The notes below the pieces were generated by a model, which saw only the letters and a program-made list of their open reading frames with translations, searched no databases and had not been told where the DNA came from. The translations under genes were made by a program, and so were the position numbers. Positions 17,938 through 26,644 of a DNA stretch of 64,000 nucleotides are shown piece by piece. The DNA is from Streptomyces luteolifulvus. GTDB taxonomy: Bacteria > Actinomycetota > Actinomycetes > Streptomycetales > Streptomycetaceae. The stretch covers positions 1-64,000 of the forward strand of contig NZ_VZRB01000017.1 of NCBI RefSeq assembly GCF_008806595.1. The letters are read 5' to 3'. Position 1 is the stretch's first letter. The number at the start of each line of letters is the position of its first letter.

Positions 17938-18518
17938 GCCGAGATCTGCTATTGGGCTCCTTATTCACTCTGCGGAACCAAGGCCTAGCGGAAAGTGTTC
18001 AAATCGGCTTAAACCTTGACAAGCAGACAGGGCCCGGAAGGGCGTCCGACCCCGCGCAGAGCCATTCCGTGCCTGTACAGGGAAGGACGCCCAGGATGTC
18101 GATCCCGTTCCGACACCTACGCCGAAGCGAACCGGATCACAGTCGGATCACAGGATGGCATCGAGGCTCGTGCGCCCGGTTGTCCGCCAGGTGTCCCCGG
18201 GAGTGCATGCACAAACCTTTCGTCTCCGAGATGAACCGGATGAGGTGAAACATGTCCCACATACCGGGCGTCGAGTTGACAGCAAAGGTGTGAACCGGTG
18301 TCCTTGTGGGCATGCTCGCGAACTTGGCACTCACCTCGACCCGCCCCGCCGGGTCCCACGGTGCTGCCCGCGCTCGCTGTAGCTGTTGCTGTTCCTGCTG
18401 TTGAGCCGTACCGCGCTCCGGCTTCCGTCCGCCCGTCGAGGCGGCTCCGCCCGCTCCTGACCGGGCGTGACGACCTGCGACACCCCAGCACTCTCCCGCC
18501 GAGGAACCACCGCATCCC
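17938..18518. other. intergenic region between whiB and cysteine dioxygenase gene
   Basis: About 580 bases with no gene I can support. A perfect TTGACA lies at 18276-18281 on the plus strand, with only a weak -10 (TGTCCT) 17 bases on; it could drive the cysteine dioxygenase-fbiA-fbiB genes with a roughly 200-base leader. A 13-codon open frame (ATG 18252, stop 18293, preceded by GAGGTGAAAC) overlaps it; it has no Cys codons and was not called as a leader peptide gene. Other open frames here are Pro/Arg-rich noise. Confidence 0.5.
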
Positions 18519-19031
18519 ATGAACAGCGACAGCGACCTTCAGATCGCCGGCGACATCCTCGAAGTCCCGCACCTCCTCCAGGCGCCGCGCGAGCACCCGG
18601 CCACCGTGTCCGACTTCGTCGGCCTGGCCCGCTCCATCGCCGCCGACCGCTCCCAGTGGGAGCACCTCGTCCAGTACGACGCGACGACGCGCTGGTACCA
18701 CCGGCTGCGCACCGGCCCCGGCTACGAGGTGTGGCTGCTGTCCTGGGTGCCCGGCCAGGGCAGCGGGCTGCACGACCACGGCCCCTCCTCCGGGGTGCTG
18801 ACGGTCGTGGAGGGCACGCTGAGCGAGCGCACCCGGCGCGGCACGCGCGCGTTGGAAGCAGGTGCGCAGCGGGTGTTCGCGCCGGGGTACGTCCACGAGG
18901 TCGTCAACGACACGCTGGAGCCGGCGGTCAGCCTGCACGTCTACTACCCGGGTCTGACCGAGATGCCGATGCACACGTCCTGCACCGCCGCGCCCGCGAC
19001 GTACGACGACGTGGACGCCGTAACCGCCTGA
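18519..19031 (+). CDS. cysteine dioxygenase, type I
   Basis: This 170-residue cupin enzyme oxidises cysteine to cysteine sulfinate with non-haem iron. YEVWLLSWVPGQGSGLHDHGPSSGVLTVVEGTL holds the HxH iron ligands and the cupin fold; the third ligand lies in FAPGYVHEVVND. The basic residues of YHRLRTG, upstream, fit substrate carboxylate binding. ATG 18519 has GAGGAA upstream. It reads towards fbiA 34 bases on, though a functional link to F420 synthesis is not evident. Confidence 0.93.
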   Translation: MNSDSDLQIAGDILEVPHLLQAPREHPATVSDFVGLARSIAADRSQWEHLVQYDATTRWYHRLRTGPGYEVWLLSWVPGQGSGLHDHGPSSGVLTVVEGTLSERTRRGTRALEAGAQRVFAPGYVHEVVNDTLEPAVSLHVYYPGLTEMPMHTSCTAAPATYDDVDAVTA

Positions 19032-19065
19032 CGCGTTGTCGTACCCGCCTGCAAGACTTGCTCCC

Positions 19066-20025
19066 ATGCGCATTGTGGTTCTGGCAGGCGGCATCGGTGG
19101 TGCCCGGTTCCTGCGCGGTCTGAAGCGGGCCGTGCCGGACTCGGACGTCACGGTCATCGGCAACACCGGGGACGACATCCACCTCTTCGGGCTGAAGGTC
19201 TGCCCGGACCTCGACACCGTGATGTACACGCTCGGCGGCGGCATCAACGAGGAGCAGGGCTGGGGACGGGCCGACGAGACCTTCCATCTCAAGGAGGAGC
19301 TCGCGGCGTACGGCGTCGGACCCGAGTGGTTCGGGCTCGGTGACCGCGACTTCGCCACGCACATCGTGCGGACGCAGATGATCGGCGCCGGGTATCCGCT
19401 GAGCGCGGTGACTCAGGCGCTGTGCGACCGGTGGAAGCCGGGTGTCCGGCTGATCCCCATGACGGACGACCGGGTCGAGACGCATGTCGCGGTCGAGATC
19501 GACGGTGAGCGCAAGGCCGTCCACTTCCAGGAGTACTGGGTGCGGCTGCGGGCCTCCGTGCCGGCCGAGGCGATCGTGCCGGTCGGCGCCGAGCAGGCCC
19601 AGCCCGCGCCGGGCGTCCTGGAGGCGATCGCGGCGGCCGACGTCATCCTGTTCCCGCCGTCCAACCCGGTCGTCTCCGTCGGCACGATCCTGGCCGTGCC
19701 CGGCATCCGCGAGGCGATCGCCGACGCCGGAGTGCCGGTGGTGGGCCTGTCCCCCATCGTCGGGGACGCGCCCGTGCGCGGGATGGCCGACAAGGTGCTC
19801 GCGGCGGTCGGCGTGGAGTCGACGGCCGCGGCGGTGGCCGAGCACTACGGCTCGGGGCTGCTCGACGGCTGGCTCGTGGACACCGTGGACGCGGGCACGG
19901 TGGAGCGGGTGGAGGCGGCGGGCATCCGCTGCCGGGCCGTGCCGCTGATGATGACCGACGTGGACGCGGCCGCGCGGATGGCACGCGAGGCACTGGAGCT
20001 GGCGGAGGAGGTGCGTGCGGCGTGA
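19066..20025 (+). CDS. fbiA: 2-phospho-L-lactate/phosphoenolpyruvate transferase (FbiA/CofD)
   Basis: This 319-residue cytoplasmic enzyme of coenzyme F420 biosynthesis joins the activated three-carbon unit to the flavin Fo. In actinobacteria the substrate is enolpyruvyl-diphosphoguanosine, giving dehydro-F420-0. CofD features are the N-terminal MRIVVLAGGIGGARFLRGL, TVIGNTGDDIHLFGLKVCPDLDT, HLKEELAAYG, LGDRDFATHI and FPPSNPVVSVGTIL. The start at 19066 gives the conserved MRIVVLAGG N-terminus. It overlaps fbiB by 4 bases (GTGA), so the two are co-translated. Confidence 0.97.
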   Translation: MRIVVLAGGIGGARFLRGLKRAVPDSDVTVIGNTGDDIHLFGLKVCPDLDTVMYTLGGGINEEQGWGRADETFHLKEELAAYGVGPEWFGLGDRDFATHIVRTQMIGAGYPLSAVTQALCDRWKPGVRLIPMTDDRVETHVAVEIDGERKAVHFQEYWVRLRASVPAEAIVPVGAEQAQPAPGVLEAIAAADVILFPPSNPVVSVGTILAVPGIREAIADAGVPVVGLSPIVGDAPVRGMADKVLAAVGVESTAAAVAEHYGSGLLDGWLVDTVDAGTVERVEAAGIRCRAVPLMMTDVDAAARMAREALELAEEVRAA

Positions 20026-21353
20026 CCGAGACCTCCCCGAGCGGCGACGAGTCGTCTGCCGTCGGCTACAGAGTCTGGGCCGTGCCCGGCCTCCCCGAGG
20101 TCGCGCAGGGCGACGACCTCGCCAAGCTGATCGCCGCCGCCGAGCCCGGCCTTGCCGACGGCGACGTGCTGCTCGTCACCTCGAAGATCGTGTCCAAGGC
20201 GGAGGGCCGCGTCGTCGAGGCGGTCGACCGGGAGGCAGCGATCGACGCCGAGACCGTGCGGGTGGTGGCGCGGCGCGGCGCGCTGCGGATCGTCGAGAAC
20301 CGGCAGGGGCTCGTCATGGCCGCCGCCGGGGTCGACGCCTCCAACACCCCTTCCGGGACAGTGCTGTTGCTGCCCGAGGACCCCGACGCGTCCGCGCGCG
20401 CGATCCGGCAGGGCCTGCGGGCCGCGCTCGGCGTCGACGTCGGGGTGATCGTCACCGACACCTTCGGGCGCCCGTGGCGCGCGGGGCTCACGGACGTCGC
20501 GATCGGCGCGTCGGGCGTGCACGTGCTCGACGATCTGCGCGGGGGCACGGACGCGTACGGCAATCCGCTCGGCGCCACCGTCGTCGCCACGGCGGACGAG
20601 CTGGCCGCCGCGGGTGATCTCGTCAAGGGCAAGGCCGCGGGACTGCCCGTCGCCGTGGTGCGCGGGCTGCCGCACATGGTCGCCGACGATCAGGGACAGG
20701 GGGCACGGGCCATGGTGCGGGGCGCGCGCGACGACATGTTCCGGCTGGGCACCTCCGAGGCGGTACGGGAGGCGGTGACCCAGCGCCGTACCGTACGGGC
20801 CTTCACCGACGAGCCCGTCGACCCGGGCGCGGTACGACGGGCCGTGGCCGCGGCCGTGACGGCACCGGCGCCGCATCACACCACGCCGTGGCGGTTCGTG
20901 CTGCTGGAGTCGGAGGAGTCGCGGACGCGGCTGCTGGACGCGATGCGGGACGCGTGGATCGCCGATCTGCGGCGGGACGGGAAGTCGGAGGAGTCCATCA
21001 CCAAGCGGGTAGGGCGGGGGGACGTGCTGCGGAAAGCGCCGTATCTGGCCGTGCCCTGTCTGGTCATGGACGGGTCGCACACATACGGGGACGAGCGGCG
21101 GGACGGGGCCGAGCGGGAGATGTTCGTGGTCGCCGCCGGCGCCGGGGTGCAGAACTTCCTGGTCGCACTGGCCGGGGAGCGGCTGGGGTCCGCGTGGGTG
21201 TCGTCGACGATGTTCTGCCGGGACGTCGTCCGCGAGCAGCTGGGGCTGCCGCGGGACTGGGATCCGATGGGGGCGGTGGCGGTCGGCCATCCGGCGGAGG
21301 AACCGCGGCCCCGGCCGGACCGGGATGCGGGGGCTTTCATCGAGGTGCGGTGA
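20022..21353 (+). CDS. fbiB: F420-0:gamma-glutamyl ligase fused to FMN reductase (FbiB)
   Basis: This 443-residue bifunctional protein has N-terminal residues ~15-245 as the CofE-type ligase that adds L-glutamates (VLLVTSKIVSKAEGRVV, LVMAAAGVDASN, VIVTDTFGRPWRAGLTDVAIGASG). Residues ~250-435 are a nitroreductase-fold domain (RRTVRAFTDEPVDPGAVRRAV, HTTPWRFVLLE, AAGAGVQNFLVALAGERLGSAWVS) that binds FMN and reduces dehydro-F420-0. The fusion is the actinobacterial FbiB form, not stand-alone CofE. It starts with GTG inside the fbiA stop. Confidence 0.97.
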   Translation: MTETSPSGDESSAVGYRVWAVPGLPEVAQGDDLAKLIAAAEPGLADGDVLLVTSKIVSKAEGRVVEAVDREAAIDAETVRVVARRGALRIVENRQGLVMAAAGVDASNTPSGTVLLLPEDPDASARAIRQGLRAALGVDVGVIVTDTFGRPWRAGLTDVAIGASGVHVLDDLRGGTDAYGNPLGATVVATADELAAAGDLVKGKAAGLPVAVVRGLPHMVADDQGQGARAMVRGARDDMFRLGTSEAVREAVTQRRTVRAFTDEPVDPGAVRRAVAAAVTAPAPHHTTPWRFVLLESEESRTRLLDAMRDAWIADLRRDGKSEESITKRVGRGDVLRKAPYLAVPCLVMDGSHTYGDERRDGAEREMFVVAAGAGVQNFLVALAGERLGSAWVSSTMFCRDVVREQLGLPRDWDPMGAVAVGHPAEEPRPRPDRDAGAFIEVR

Positions 21354-21447
21354 CGCACGCGCGCGTACGCCTACTCTCATAGGGCCCTCCCGCTTCCACT
21401 CTCGTAGGACCTCTCCCACTCCCCCAGGACCTCATAGGACCCCCTCC

Positions 21448-22449
21448 GTGGCAGGACGCTTCGCTCCCCGGCCCACCCGTACGACCGTGCGCGGCGGCCA
21501 TGTCGCCGTGCCCGCGGGGGTGCCGCGGCAGGCCCCGGCACCGGGGCGGGTGCGGACCTGGGTACCGGACGGGCCGCTCGATCTCGGGCTGGTCCTCGGA
21601 CCGCTCAGACGCGGACCGGGTGATCCCACGTTCCGTGCGCTGCCGGACGGGTCCGTGTGGCGGACCTGCCGGACGCCCGCCGGGCCGGGGACACTGCGGG
21701 TGATGGCGTACGGCGGGGAGGTGCGCGGGGAGGCGTGGGGGCCGGGGGCCGAGTGGCTGCTGGAGCGGTTGCCCGGGCTGCTGGGGGCCGATGACGACCC
21801 GTCCGCTTTCGTGCCGCGGCACCGGCTGGTGGCCCTTGCCCGGCATCGGCGGCCGGGGCTCCGGCTGACGCGGACCGGGCTGGTGCTGGAGTCGCTGATT
21901 CCGTCGGTTCTGGAGCAGAAGGTCACCACGGACGAGGCGTACCGGGCGTGGCGGCTGCTCGTACGGAAGTTTGGTGAGCCCGCGCCGGGGCCCGCTCCCG
22001 GGCGGATGCACGTCATGCCGGAGCCGCGGACCTGGGCGCTCATCCCGTCATGGGAGTGGCATCGGGCGGGCGTCGACAACAAGCGGGCGTCGACCATCCT
22101 GCGGGCCGTGCGGGTCGCTGCGCGGCTGGAGCAGGCGGTGGGGATGCCGGCGGAGGCCGCGCGGGCGCGGCTGGAGCTCGTGCCGGGGATCGGGCCGTGG
22201 ACGTCGGCGGAGACCGTGCAGCGCAGTCATGGGGCGCCGGACGCGGTGACGGTGGGGGATCTGCATCTGCCCGGGATCGTGGGGTGGGCGCTGGCCGGGG
22301 ACCGGGACGCGGACGACTCCGTGATGCTGGAGTTGCTGGAGCCGTATGCGGGGCAGCGGCATCGGGCTGCGCGGTTGATTCTGCTCAGTGGGAGGACGCC
22401 GCCGCGGCGGGAGCCGAAGATGCGGAAGTGGGACATCGGGCGGTTTTGA
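21448..22449 (+). CDS. AlkA-type DNA-3-methyladenine glycosylase (HhH-GPD)
   Basis: This 333-residue base-excision repair protein has an Arg/Pro-rich N-terminal region (1-150) and then the HhH-GPD domain: VLESLIPSVLEQKVTTDEAYRAWRLLVRKFG, a helix-hairpin-helix at ELVPGIGPWTSAETVQ, and DAVTVGDLHLPGIVGWAL with the likely catalytic Asp in GDLH. The start is GTG 21448 (VAGRFAPRPTR), with AGGAC 8 bases before; the earlier ATG in frame runs through fbiB's end. Degenerate CTC(A/G)TAGGACC repeats lie just upstream (21371-21440). It may be the last gene of the fbi transcript. Confidence 0.88.
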   Translation: MAGRFAPRPTRTTVRGGHVAVPAGVPRQAPAPGRVRTWVPDGPLDLGLVLGPLRRGPGDPTFRALPDGSVWRTCRTPAGPGTLRVMAYGGEVRGEAWGPGAEWLLERLPGLLGADDDPSAFVPRHRLVALARHRRPGLRLTRTGLVLESLIPSVLEQKVTTDEAYRAWRLLVRKFGEPAPGPAPGRMHVMPEPRTWALIPSWEWHRAGVDNKRASTILRAVRVAARLEQAVGMPAEAARARLELVPGIGPWTSAETVQRSHGAPDAVTVGDLHLPGIVGWALAGDRDADDSVMLELLEPYAGQRHRAARLILLSGRTPPRREPKMRKWDIGRF

Positions 22450-22466
22450 CGGCACCCGGTGCCGGT

Positions 22467-22601
22467 GCGGGCGGGTGAGTCGCGCAACCCGGCGCTGACG
22501 GGGTGCCGCTGCGCCCACCCTCCCCCACTCTCGGCTTCGCTCGAGCGGGGGGACCCCCATCGCCCCAGCGGCACGACTGCCCGCAGCTACGCACCCCTTC
22601 A
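22467..22601. repeat. intergenic repeat element, copy B, with nested 40-base palindromic element
   Basis: The outer parts match 9345-9436. Between GCGCCCACCC (ends 22520) and GCCCCAGCGGCACGACTG lies an extra segment, 22521-22560, absent from copy A. It has CCCCC / GGGGG arms around CTCGGCTTCGCTCGAG and ends GACCCCCAT. I recognise this inner segment as a sequence common between Streptomyces genes. The arrangement is that of a small palindromic element inserted into an older repeat, between convergent genes where both may aid termination. Confidence 0.75.
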
Positions 22602-22609
22602 GTCACGAG

Positions 22610-23692
22610 CTACTGGTCCGAAGAGAACCGCACCGCCCCCGCCGGGATCCGGGCGTCGCACCACACGCGGGCGCCCTCGCGGAGTTCGTTGTCGGCGCCG
22701 ATGACCGCGCCGTCGCCTATGACCGTGCCGGTGAGGACGGAGCGTTGGCCGACGCGGGCCCTCGTGCCGATGAGGGAGTCGGTGATGACCGCGCCGGGTT
22801 CGATGACCGCGCCGGGGAGGATCGTGCTGCCGAAGACGCGCGCGCCCTCCGCGACGAACGCGCCCTCGCCCACCACCGTGCCGCCCGTCAGCTTGGCGTC
22901 GGGGGCGACCCTTGCCGTGGGCAGGACCAGCCGGTCGCCGCAGCGGCCGGGGACCGCGGGGGACGGCGCCCGGCCCATGACCAGGTCGGCGGAGCCGCGG
23001 ACGAAGGCCGCCGGGGTCCCCAGGTCCAGCCAGTACGTGGAGTCGACCATGCCCTGGAGATGGGCTCCGGCCGCCAGCAGGTCCGGGAACGTCTCACGTT
23101 CCACCGAGACCGGGCGGCCCACCGGGATCGTGTCGATGACGGAGCGGCGGAAGACGTATGCCCCCGCGTTGATCTGGTCGGTGACGATCTCCTCGGGGGT
23201 CTGCGGCTTCTCCAGGAACGCCGTGACCCGGCCGGTCTCGTCGGTGGGGACCAGGCCGTACGCCCGTGGGTCCGTCACCTTCGTCAGATGGAGGGAGACA
23301 TCGGCGCCGGTCGTCCGGTGGGTGCGGACGAGTGCCCTGATGTCGAGGCCCGTCAGGATGTCGCCGTTGAAGACCAGCACCGGGTCGTCGGGGCCCGAGT
23401 GCAGTCGGGAGGCGACGTTGCGGATCGCGCCGCCCGTGCCGAGGGGCTCCTGTTCGGTCACGTACTCGACGTGGAGGCCCATCGCCGAGCCGTCGCCGAA
23501 GTACGGCTCGAAGATCTCGGCCAGGTACGAGGTGGCGAGGACGATGTGTTCGACACCGGCCGCTCTGGCTCTCGCCAACTGGTGCGCGAGGAACGGGACT
23601 CCGGCCGCCGGGACCATGGGCTTCGGCGTGTGCACCGTGAGCGGTCGTAGCCGGGTGCCCTTGCCGCCGACCAGGAGGATCGCTTCTGTCAC
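22610..23692 (-). CDS. sugar-nucleotide pyrophosphorylase, probable mannose-1-phosphate guanylyltransferase
   Basis: This 360-residue enzyme has an N-terminal Rossmann-like nucleotidyltransferase domain: ILLVGGKGTRLRPLTVHTPKPM, VFNGDILTG with the metal Asp, FLEKPQTPEEIVTDQINAGAYVF. A C-terminal left-handed beta-helix (about 240-340, hexapeptide-like VGEGAFVAEGARVFGSTILPGAVI) follows. The family activates hexose-1-phosphates. Mannose-1-phosphate plus GTP giving GDP-mannose is the most likely reaction, given manA/manB nearby and M. tuberculosis Rv3264c in the syntenic place. The start is GTG 23692. Nucleotide specificity cannot be read from the sequence. Confidence 0.9.
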   Translation of the reverse strand: MTEAILLVGGKGTRLRPLTVHTPKPMVPAAGVPFLAHQLARARAAGVEHIVLATSYLAEIFEPYFGDGSAMGLHVEYVTEQEPLGTGGAIRNVASRLHSGPDDPVLVFNGDILTGLDIRALVRTHRTTGADVSLHLTKVTDPRAYGLVPTDETGRVTAFLEKPQTPEEIVTDQINAGAYVFRRSVIDTIPVGRPVSVERETFPDLLAAGAHLQGMVDSTYWLDLGTPAAFVRGSADLVMGRAPSPAVPGRCGDRLVLPTARVAPDAKLTGGTVVGEGAFVAEGARVFGSTILPGAVIEPGAVITDSLIGTRARVGQRSVLTGTVIGDGAVIGADNELREGARVWCDARIPAGAVRFSSDQ

Positions 23693-23860
23693 CTGTCGTC
23701 TCTGCTTCCTGCCGGGACCGGCCGAACTGTCTTTCGGCCGGCCAGTGTATGCAGACCTCTGTCCGACGCCTTCGACGACGGTGCGGCGTTCCGCCCCTTG
23801 TCCCCCGACGGCGGTGCATGTGTCCTCCGGCCGTTCCCCCGAGTCGCGCTCTCCTAAGGT

Positions 23861-25263
23861 CTAGCGCCCCTGGAACGCCGCCGCGGTCGAGCGGGCCGAA
23901 CCAAGCTTGCTGTAGAGCTTCTTGCCGGGGCACTGGGTGGAGAAGCCGTCCCGGTGACCGGAGATCACATTCAGTCGTACGTTCTTGCCTTTTGCGTAGA
24001 GATTGCCACCACCGGACTTCAGATATGTGGTTCCCCGCGGATTGGCTCCCCACAGACCGAGCTTCCACGCGGTGAGCCGGGCGATGGCCGTCACCGCGGC
24101 GGCAGGCGGCTTCTTGGAGCCGAAGCTGCCGACCACCGCGATTCCCATGCTGTTCGAGTTGAAACCAAGCGTGTGGGCGCCCAGGACCGGCTTCGCCACG
24201 CCCCCCGCACGCCCCTCGTAGATGTTTCCGCACTTGTCGACGAGGAAGTTGTAGCCGATGTCCCGCCAGCCCATGCTCTTGACGTGGTAGCGGTAGATAC
24301 CTCGGATGACGGAGGGGGCCTGCGAGCAGCTGTATCCGTTGCCCGACGCCGTGTGGTGCACGAAGGCCGCCTTGACCTTCTTCGTGTAGACGAACTTCTT
24401 CTCCCGCAGCGACTCGTTCGCGCCCCAGCCGCGCCGGGTGACGATCGTCGGGCGCGGCCCGATGAACGGCTTGGTCCGCTGCTGCCGCGTCAGCTGTCCG
24501 GCGCGCAGGGTGTACAGCTCCCGTTCGGTGGCGCGTGCGCTCAGCGCCGGGATCTCCGTGGCGCCGAGGGGTGCGAGCTCGGCATTGGCGGCGGAGGTGG
24601 CGAGCGATCTGGCCGTCTCGGCGGCCGACGCGGCGACGGACCGCGCGCCGGCGACCGCGGCGCCGACGCCCCGGGCGCCCGCCGTGGTGGCGAGCGGGGG
24701 CGCCTCCTCGCCGGGGTCGACGAGTTCGAGGCGCAGGCCCGAGGGGAGCGGATCGTAGGCCGTCAGGGTGCGGTTGCCGCGGCCGGTCTCCTCGGCCCTG
24801 CTCCGGCTCGACGGACGGACGCGCACCTCCACGCCGTCGGAGTCGCCCACCCACAGCGGTGCCGTGGCGCCGCGTACGCGACCCGAGGAGCCCTCGGCCG
24901 TGTCCGGGTCGGCAAAGTGGTCGGCGTTGTGGGTCTCGATGTCCTGCCAGCCGGACCAGGTGTCCGTGCCGGCCGCGCGGGTGCGGACCTGGACCCGGCC
25001 GTGCAGTTCGGTGTCCGGGTCGTCCCAGATGACGCCGACCGTCGAGAAACGGGGCACGTCCCGGCGGGACAGGCCCTGTTCGGCGGCGGAGCCGAGGACA
25101 CGGTCGCGGACGAGCGGGACGAGGGGCAGCGACTGTGTGCTGCCGGGGATGCTGGAGGCATGCGGCTCGGCCCCCCGCGCCACCGCCTCCGCGGGCGGGG
25201 TCAGCGGCAGGGCGAGGGCGGCGGCACAGGTGACGCCGATGGAGGTAGCAAGGAATCCACGCA
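23861..25263 (-). CDS. secreted PGRP/amidase_2 N-acetylmuramoyl-L-alanine amidase
   Basis: The protein has about 467 residues. MRGFLATSIGVTCAAALALPLTPPAEA is a signal peptide. Residues ~30-190 form a beta-rich domain seen in Streptomyces PGRP-like proteins, and an Ala-rich linker follows. The C-terminal ~200 residues are the zinc amidase/PGRP domain: GWGANES, KAAFVHHTASGNGYSC, WRDIGYNFLVDKCGNIYEGRAGG, GIAVVGSFG and SGHRDGFSTQCPG, supplying the His, His and Cys zinc ligands. It should cleave the amide between MurNAc and the stem peptide. ATG 25263 was chosen (AAGG 8 bases before); ATGs at 25281 and 25287 are possible. It is divergent from the TIGR03089 gene. Confidence 0.92.
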
Positions 25264-25393
25264 TACTCCTGACCTTGGGCATATCCATACATATCTGTCC
25301 ATCGGGGAATTGACGGTCCATCGGCTGCCGTTCCGCCGAACCGGTGGCGCCGCCGTTCGCCGGGCGCCCGCGCCCCCGCGTACGCTTCTGCGG

Positions 25394-26149
25394 GTGAACG
25401 CCACCGATCGCACCCCTGCCGACCTGCTGCGTTCCGCGCTCGCCGCGGATCCCGGACGCCCTCTGGTGACCTTTTACGACGACGCCACGGGCGAACGGGT
25501 CGAACTGTCCGTGGCCACCTTCGCCAATTGGGTGGCCAAGACCGCCAATCTGCTCCAGGGCGACCTCGGCGCGGGGCCCGGCGACCGGGTCGCGCTGCTG
25601 CTGCCCGCGCACTGGCAGACGGCGGTGTGGCTGCTGGCGTGCTCCTCGGTGGGCGTGATCGCGGATGTGGCGGGGAATCCCGCGGCGGCCGACGTGGTGG
25701 TGAGCGGGCCCGACACCCTCGACGCGGCGCGCGCCTGCGGCGGGGAGCGGGTGGCGCTCGCGCTGCGGCCGCTCGGCGGGCGCTTCCCGCAGCCGCCGGC
25801 CGGGTTCGCCGACTACGCCGTCGAGGTGCCGAGCCAGGGGGACCATTTCGCACCCTTCGCACCGGTCGACGCGGACGAGCCCGCGCTGATCGTGGCCGGA
25901 CGGGAGTTCAGCGGGGCCGAGGTCGTCGAACGGGCGCGCGCGGAAGCGACGCCGCTCGGGCTGACGGGGCCCGGATCGAGAATCCTGTCCGGACTGCCGT
26001 ACGACACCTGGGAGGGCCTTGCCGCCGGGCTGTACGCCCCGCTCGCCACCGGGGGGTCCGTGGTGCTGTGCCGGCACCTGGACCAGCTGGACGGTGCGGC
26101 ACTGGCCGAGCGGATCGAGAGCGAACGGGTCACGGCGACGGCGAGGTAA
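25394..26149 (+). CDS. TIGR03089 family protein (shortened adenylate-forming fold)
   Basis: This 251-residue protein resembles only the N-terminal part of AMP-dependent synthetases: FANWVAKTANLLQGDLGAGPGDRVALLLPAHWQTAVWLLACSSVG. The phosphate-binding (S/T)SGTTG-type loop and the C-terminal subdomain are absent; the region after VDADEPALIV diverges completely. Catalysis by adenylation is therefore unlikely. Homologues occupy the place next to LCP genes in mycobacteria (Rv3268). The start is GTG 25394. It is divergent from the amidase and followed by a 495-base repeat-rich gap. Confidence 0.85.
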   Translation: MNATDRTPADLLRSALAADPGRPLVTFYDDATGERVELSVATFANWVAKTANLLQGDLGAGPGDRVALLLPAHWQTAVWLLACSSVGVIADVAGNPAAADVVVSGPDTLDAARACGGERVALALRPLGGRFPQPPAGFADYAVEVPSQGDHFAPFAPVDADEPALIVAGREFSGAEVVERARAEATPLGLTGPGSRILSGLPYDTWEGLAAGLYAPLATGGSVVLCRHLDQLDGAALAERIESERVTATAR

Positions 26150-26230
26150 CGACAGACGGCCACCCGCTCGCAGTACAAGGCTACGGGCGAGGAGGGCCGG
26201 GCGAGGAGGGCCAGGCACTCGGACGGGACT

Positions 26231-26553
26231 CAACGCCACGAGCGAGACGGCGCCACGCACATCACCCGTACGGCACCCGGCGCCACGAGCAAGGCGGCCC
26301 CAGGCACATCACCCGTACGGCACTCAACGCCACGGGCGAGGCAGTGCCGGGCACACCCACCCGTACGGGACTCTCCACCACGGCGAAGCAGTGCGCCGGG
26401 CGCGTCAACGCTCACGAGCACGCCACGGCAAGGCGTCGCCCGGCACCTACCCGTCCCGAGCCCCCGCCACAAGCCAGACCCCACCACGCCCATCACCCGT
26501 TCGTGAGCCCCGGCCCCCGCGCAGGAGCGCCCCGCCCATCACCCGTTCGGCCG
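26231..26553. repeat. degenerate ~47-bp tandem repeat array (about 7 units)
   Basis: Units contain CGCCACG(A/G)GCGAG followed after ~20 bases by CATCACCCGTACGGC. CGCCACG blocks recur at 26234, 26281, 26328, ~26376, 26421 and ~26465, intervals 47, 47, 48, 45 and 44. CATCACCCGT cores lie at 26260, 26307, ~26354, ~26490 and 26536. The first three units are closest; later ones decay. A 47-base period is not a multiple of three, so it is not coding. The array fills the gap between the TIGR03089 gene and the first LCP gene. Confidence 0.85.
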
Positions 26554-26644
26554 AGTTCCACCCACCCCCCGCGCCCCGTGCACGCCATGGTCGTAGGAGG
26601 AGCACGCACGAGACGCTCGTATGCGATGAGGGGTGGAAACGGAC

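Noticed and set aside
18252..18293. 13-codon leader peptide gene before cysteine dioxygenase
   Set aside because: It has a good ribosome site, but no Cys codons, no terminator hairpin after it, and it overlaps a candidate -35 box. Too weak to call.
21371..21440. Regulatory repeat array before the AlkA-type gene
   Set aside because: The CTC(A/G)TAGGACC-like repeats are short and degenerate, and one supplies the ribosome site; no clear pattern beyond local duplication.
26231..26553. CRISPR array
   Set aside because: Regular spacing is suggestive, but both halves of each 47-bp unit are similar between units, so there are no unique spacers, and no cas genes are present.
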